A DNA stretch of 64,000 nucleotides from NCBI RefSeq assembly GCF_016008875.1, contig NZ_JADTQG010000017.1, positions 62,001-126,000 on the forward strand, given 5' to 3'. Shown piece by piece: positions 60,377 through 64,000 of the stretch. Below the pieces are notes generated by a model. It saw nothing but the letters and a program-made list of their open reading frames with translations, made no database searches and had not been told where the DNA came from. The position numbers and the translations under genes were made by a program. Numbering within the stretch: position 1 is the stretch's first letter; every line of letters starts with the position of its first letter. The DNA is from Ectopseudomonas mendocina (lineage in GTDB: Bacteria; Pseudomonadota; Gammaproteobacteria; Pseudomonadales; Pseudomonadaceae).

Positions 60377-60466
60377 ATGAACGCAATCGATGGTGTGTTA
60401 CTGGTCCTGGTGGTCGGTCTCTTCGCCTACCTGCTGTCGGTCCTGCTGACCGCCGGACGTGGTTGA
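60377..60466 (+). CDS. kdpF: KdpF small subunit of the potassium pump
   Basis: A 29-residue single-TM peptide (MNAIDGVLLVLVVGLFAYLL, then SVLLTAGRG) starts at ATG 60377. KdpF stabilises the KdpFABC K+ P-type ATPase. It lies 10 bp before kdpA as in other Kdp operons. The gene is too short for routine calling, but its place and sequence are diagnostic. Confidence 0.9.
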   Translation: MNAIDGVLLVLVVGLFAYLLSVLLTAGRG

Positions 60467-60476
60467 GGAGGCGGCC

Positions 60477-62165
60477 ATGCACGACTACGACTGGCTGCTG
60501 CTGGCGGCCTTTTCCCTGCTGGTGCTGGCACCGGCACCCTTTCTCGGGCGCTACTTCTATCGCGTGATGGAGGGCCAGCGCACCTGGCTCAGCCCGTTGC
60601 TGCAGCCGCTGGAGCGCCTGTGCTATCGCGTGGCCGGCGTCGACCCGCAGCAGGAGCAAAGCTGGCGCGGCTACGCGCTGGCGCTGCTGGTCTTCAGCCT
60701 GGTCTGCCTGCTGGGGCTGATGAGCATTCTGCTGTTGCAGGGCGCTTTGCCGCTCAACCCGCAGCAGGTGGCCGGGATGAGCCTACCCCTGGCGTTCAAT
60801 ACGGCGGTGAGTTTCGTCACCAACACCAACTGGCAGGCCTACAGCGGCGAGGCGCAGCTCAGCTACTTCAGCCAGATGCTCGGCCTTGGCGTGCAGAACT
60901 TCGTCAGCCCGGCGGTGGGCGTGGCGGTGCTGGTGGTGCTGTGCCGGGGTTTGGCGCGGCAGTCCAGCGACCGCCTGGGCAACTTCTGGGTCGATATCAC
61001 TCGCGCCGTGCTCTACGGCCTGTTGCCGCTGTGCCTGGTGCTGGCCGTGCTGCTGGTGTGGCAGGGCGTGCCGCAGAATTTCAGCGATTCCGTCTCGGCC
61101 ACCACCCTGCAGGGCAGCGAGCAGAGCCTGCCGATGGGGCCGGCGGCCAGCCAGATCGCCATCAAGCAACTGGGCACCAATGGCGGCGGCTTCTACGGCG
61201 TCAACTCAGCGCATCCGTTCGAGAACCCCACGGCGCTGAGCAACCTGCTGGAGCTGGCATCGATTCTGATGATCCCGGCGGCGCTGGTGTTCACCTTCGG
61301 CCATTACGTGCGTGACCTTCGCCAGAGCCGGGCAATCCTGACCAGCATGCTGCTGCTGTTCGTCATCGGCCTGGGCGTGTGCGCCTGGGCGGAGCTGCAG
61401 CCGAACCCGGCGCTGACCGGGCTGCCCATCGAGCAGGTGGGCTCGCTGGAGGGCAAGGAGGCGCGCTTCGGCAGCTTCGCCTCGGCGCTCTGGGCGACCA
61501 CCACCACGGCGGCATCCAACGGCTCGGTGAACGCCATGCACGACAGCTTCAGCGCCCTTGGTGGGCTGGTGCCGTTGGTCAACATGCTGCTCGGCGAGAT
61601 CGTCTTCGGCGGCGTTGGCGCCGGCCTCTACGGCATGCTGCTGTTCGTGCTGATCGCGGTATTCCTCGCCGGCCTGATGATCGGCCGCACCCCGGCCTAC
61701 CTGGGCAAGAAGCTGGAAGCCCGCGAAGTGCGCCTGATGGTCGCCACGCTGCTGGTGATGCCGCTCGGCGTGCTGGTGTTCGGCGCTCTGGCGGTGAGTT
61801 TCGCCGGCCCGGCGGCCTCCATCGGCAATCCCGGCCCGCACGGCTTCAGCCAGGCGCTGTACGCCTATGGCTCGGCCACCGGCAACAACGGCTCGGCCTT
61901 TGCCGGCTTCGCCGCCGACACGCCCTACCACGACCTGATGCTCGGCCTGGCCATGCTGCTCGGGCGCTTTGGCTACATCCTGCCGGTGCTGGCGATTGCC
62001 GGCAGCCTGGCGGCCAAGCGCGCCGCGCCGCAGGGGCAGAACAGCTTCCCCACCCATGGGCCGCTGTTCGTCGTGCTGCTGACCCTGACCATCCTCCTGG
62101 TGGGTGGCCTGACCTTCATGCCGGCGCTGGCCCTGGGCCCGCTGGCCGAACACCTGGCGTTCTGA
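60477..62165 (+). CDS. kdpA: KdpA potassium-binding/channel subunit
   Basis: The 562-residue protein has the four K+-selectivity-filter-like loops: TNTNWQAYSGE, GTNGGGFYGVNSAHPFENP, TTTAASNGSVNAMHDS and ATGNNGSAFAG, within about ten TM helices. KdpA selects K+ and passes it to KdpB. Length is close to E. coli KdpA (557). A perfect AGGAGG sits 5 nt before ATG 60477, overlapping the kdpF stop. The operon is normally induced by low K+ through KdpDE, which are outside the window. Confidence 0.97.
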   Translation: MHDYDWLLLAAFSLLVLAPAPFLGRYFYRVMEGQRTWLSPLLQPLERLCYRVAGVDPQQEQSWRGYALALLVFSLVCLLGLMSILLLQGALPLNPQQVAGMSLPLAFNTAVSFVTNTNWQAYSGEAQLSYFSQMLGLGVQNFVSPAVGVAVLVVLCRGLARQSSDRLGNFWVDITRAVLYGLLPLCLVLAVLLVWQGVPQNFSDSVSATTLQGSEQSLPMGPAASQIAIKQLGTNGGGFYGVNSAHPFENPTALSNLLELASILMIPAALVFTFGHYVRDLRQSRAILTSMLLLFVIGLGVCAWAELQPNPALTGLPIEQVGSLEGKEARFGSFASALWATTTTAASNGSVNAMHDSFSALGGLVPLVNMLLGEIVFGGVGAGLYGMLLFVLIAVFLAGLMIGRTPAYLGKKLEAREVRLMVATLLVMPLGVLVFGALAVSFAGPAASIGNPGPHGFSQALYAYGSATGNNGSAFAGFAADTPYHDLMLGLAMLLGRFGYILPVLAIAGSLAAKRAAPQGQNSFPTHGPLFVVLLTLTILLVGGLTFMPALALGPLAEHLAF

Positions 62166-62178
62166 AGGAGAAACCGTG

Positions 62179-64000
62179 ATGAATGCCCCCGTAACGGCGC
62201 AACGCAGCGCCCAATCGTCCACCAGCCAGCCGCAGATCGGCCTCGGCGCGCTGTGGCGCCCGGCCCTCAAACAGGCCTTCGTCAAGCTCGACCCGCGCCA
62301 ACTGGTACGCTCGCCAGTGATGCTGGTGGTGGAGCTGACAGCGCTGGTCACCAGCGTGCTGTGCTTTGTCCCCAACCCTGCGGTAAGCACTGCCTTAGGC
62401 GTGCAGATCGCCCTGTGGCTGTGGTTCACCGTGCTCTTCGCCAACTTCGCCGAGGCCCTGGCCGAGGGCCGTGGCAAGGCCCGCGCCGACAGCCTCAAGT
62501 CCGGCAGCCAGGGCTTGATGGCGCGTAAGCAGGTCGGCGCGCAGTTCCAGCCCGTACCGGCCAGCAGCCTGCGCAAGGGCGACGTGGTACGAGTCGAGGC
62601 CGGTGAGCTGATCCCCGGCGACGGCGAGGTGATCGAAGGGGTGGCGGCGGTCAACGAGGCGGCAATTACGGGCGAGTCCGCGCCAGTGATCCGCGAGTCC
62701 GGCGGCGACCGCTCGGCGGTCACCGGCAACACCCGGCTGGTGTCGGACTGGCTGCTGGTGCGGATCAGCGCCAACCCCGGCGAGTCCACCCTCGACCGCA
62801 TGATCGCCCTGGTCGAGGGCGCGCGCCGGCAGAAGACGCCTAACGAGGTGGCGCTGGATATCCTGCTGATCGGCCTGACCCTGATCTTCCTGCTGGTGGT
62901 GGCCACGCTGCAGCCGTTCGCCCGCTTCGCCGGTGGCGACTTGCCGCTGATCTACCTGGCGGCGCTGCTGGTGACGCTGATCCCCACCACCATCGGCGGC
63001 CTGCTCTCGTCCATCGGCATCGCCGGCATGGATCGCCTGGTGCGCCTCAACGTCATCGCCAAGTCCGGCCGCGCTGTGGAGGCCGCTGGCGACGTGCACA
63101 CGCTGCTGCTGGACAAGACCGGCACCATCACCTTCGGCAACCGTCGCTGCAGCGCCATGGTCAAGGCGCCGGGGGTCACCACGCCGGCGCTGGCCGAGGC
63201 GGCGCTGCTGGCCTCGCAGGGTGACGACACGCCCGAGGGCAAGTCCATCGTCGAATACCTGGCGGCGCTGCACCCGATGGAGGTGCCCGAGCGCAGCGGC
63301 ATGACCCTGATCGCCTTCAGCGCCGAGACGCGCCTGTCCGGCGCTGATGTTGGTGGTGTGGCCTACCGCAAGGGCGCGGTGGATGCGGTGCTGGCCTACC
63401 TCGGCCTGGGCCGTGATGAGCTGCCGGCGCCTCTGGCGCGCGAGGTGGAGAAGATCGCCCAGAGCGGCGGCACGCCGCTGCTGGTGGCCGGGGACGGGCG
63501 CCTGCTCGGCGCCATCCACCTCAAGGACGTGGTCAAGCCGGGCATCCGCGAGCGCTTCGCCGAATTACGTGCCATGGGCATCCGCACCGTGATGGTGACC
63601 GGCGACAACCCGCTGACCGCAGCCGCTATCGCCGCCGAGGCCGGTGTCGACGACGTGATCGCCGAAGCCACGCCGGAGAAGAAGCTCTCACGCATCCGTG
63701 CCGAGCAGGCCGAAGGCAAGCTGGTGGCCATGTGCGGCGATGGCGCCAACGACGCCCCGGCGCTGGCCCAGGCCGACGTCGGGCTGGCCATGAACGACGG
63801 CACCCAGGCCGCCCGCGAGGCTGCCAACCTGGTGGATCTGGACAGCGACCCGACCAAGCTGATCGACGTGGTGCAGGTGGGCAAGGAACTGCTGGTGACC
63901 CGTGGCGCGCTGACCACCTTCTCGGTGGCCAACGACGTGGCCAAGTACTTCGCAATCCTCCCGGCGCTGTTCGCCGGCATCTACCCACAGCTTGGCGCGC
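62179..64000 (+). CDS. kdpB: KdpB ATPase subunit (3' end outside window)
   Basis: At least 607 residues of a P-type ATPase are visible. TGES (about 164-167, actuator domain), phosphorylation site Asp312 in LLLDKTGTITFGN, MVTGDNPLTA, and CGDGANDAPALAQADVGLAM (hinge motif) are all intact. KdpB hydrolyses ATP to drive high-affinity K+ uptake with KdpA/C/F. AAGGAG lies 8 nt before ATG 62179; GTG 62176 is an alternative start. The frame is open at 64000, where about 80-90 residues plus kdpC should follow. Confidence 0.97.
   Translation, partial: MNAPVTAQRSAQSSTSQPQIGLGALWRPALKQAFVKLDPRQLVRSPVMLVVELTALVTSVLCFVPNPAVSTALGVQIALWLWFTVLFANFAEALAEGRGKARADSLKSGSQGLMARKQVGAQFQPVPASSLRKGDVVRVEAGELIPGDGEVIEGVAAVNEAAITGESAPVIRESGGDRSAVTGNTRLVSDWLLVRISANPGESTLDRMIALVEGARRQKTPNEVALDILLIGLTLIFLLVVATLQPFARFAGGDLPLIYLAALLVTLIPTTIGGLLSSIGIAGMDRLVRLNVIAKSGRAVEAAGDVHTLLLDKTGTITFGNRRCSAMVKAPGVTTPALAEAALLASQGDDTPEGKSIVEYLAALHPMEVPERSGMTLIAFSAETRLSGADVGGVAYRKGAVDAVLAYLGLGRDELPAPLAREVEKIAQSGGTPLLVAGDGRLLGAIHLKDVVKPGIRERFAELRAMGIRTVMVTGDNPLTAAAIAAEAGVDDVIAEATPEKKLSRIRAEQAEGKLVAMCGDGANDAPALAQADVGLAMNDGTQAAREAANLVDLDSDPTKLIDVVQVGKELLVTRGALTTFSVANDVAKYFAILPALFAGIYPQLGA

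Noticed and set aside
1..64000. tRNA, rRNA, CRISPR array, prophage or complete insertion sequence
   Set aside because: No cloverleaf-like or rRNA sequence, no regularly spaced direct repeats, and no transposase, integrase or phage gene was found.

Overview
The window looks like a chromosomal segment of a GC-rich gammaproteobacterium, most likely a Pseudomonas (sensu lato, perhaps the mendocina/oleovorans side; species is inference). The support is the gene content (OprD-family porin, oscA-sbp-cysTWA, modABC, kdpFAB, YcaC-type hydrolases, many LysR regulators) and the scattered palindromes of the GTAGGAGCGG / GGTGGGCTGAAGCCCACC kind, which are typical Pseudomonas REP elements. I saw no rRNA, tRNA, CRISPR array, prophage or intact insertion sequence.

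Layout. 1-11.3 kb: small-molecule catabolism and regulators. It holds the end of a LysR gene, a RidA-like gene divergent from an isochorismatase-like hydrolase, an ABM-domain membrane protein overlapping a YtcJ-like amidohydrolase, an MFS gene broken by a frameshift, and a duplicated LysR/ycaC module enclosing another LysR and a PRISE-type enone reductase. 11.3-18.8 kb: housekeeping and accessory genes (PhoD-like phosphatase, Crp/Fnr regulator, Mpo1-like protein, an XRE regulator with a clear palindromic operator, TauE/SafE, ArsR-like regulator). 18.9-27.9 kb: oxyanion uptake, with oscA-sbp-cysT-cysW-cysA, an alpha/beta hydrolase, a reduced sigma54-activator-like ATPase, and modABC with a recognisable ModE box.

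28.1-42.6 kb is the most interesting block. One unit encodes a flavin monooxygenase, a Rid protein, a DUF1028 Ntn-hydrolase-like protein and an M20 deacylase. After a convergent LysR gene comes a second unit encoding an aldehyde dehydrogenase, APC permease, class III aminotransferase, NitT/TauT-type ABC transporter and GMC oxidoreductase. Together these could import and degrade an unidentified amine, amino-alcohol or N-acyl compound. The substrate cannot be read from sequence.

42.6-50.6 kb carries efflux and small accessory genes (EamA, Fsr-like MFS, DUF998, NIPSNAP, methyltransferase, zinc-ribbon-like protein, EntS-like MFS). 50.6-57.3 kb is an organosulfur module: SfnC/DszC-like flavoprotein plus SsuA-like protein on one strand, and OprD porin, a second SsuA-like protein, a frameshifted permease and an ATPase on the other. 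57.3-64 kb holds a noncoding stretch with two perfect DnaA boxes, chrA, an ACR3/BASS-like transporter and kdpF-kdpA-kdpB, with kdpB cut by the window end.

The unifying theme is acquisition of sulfur, molybdenum and nitrogen sources plus handling of toxic oxyanions (chromate, possibly arsenite). Two genes (MFS at 4.65 kb, ssuC-like at 55.8 kb) each appear to lack one base in a short C or G run. They may be real pseudogenes or sequencing errors.
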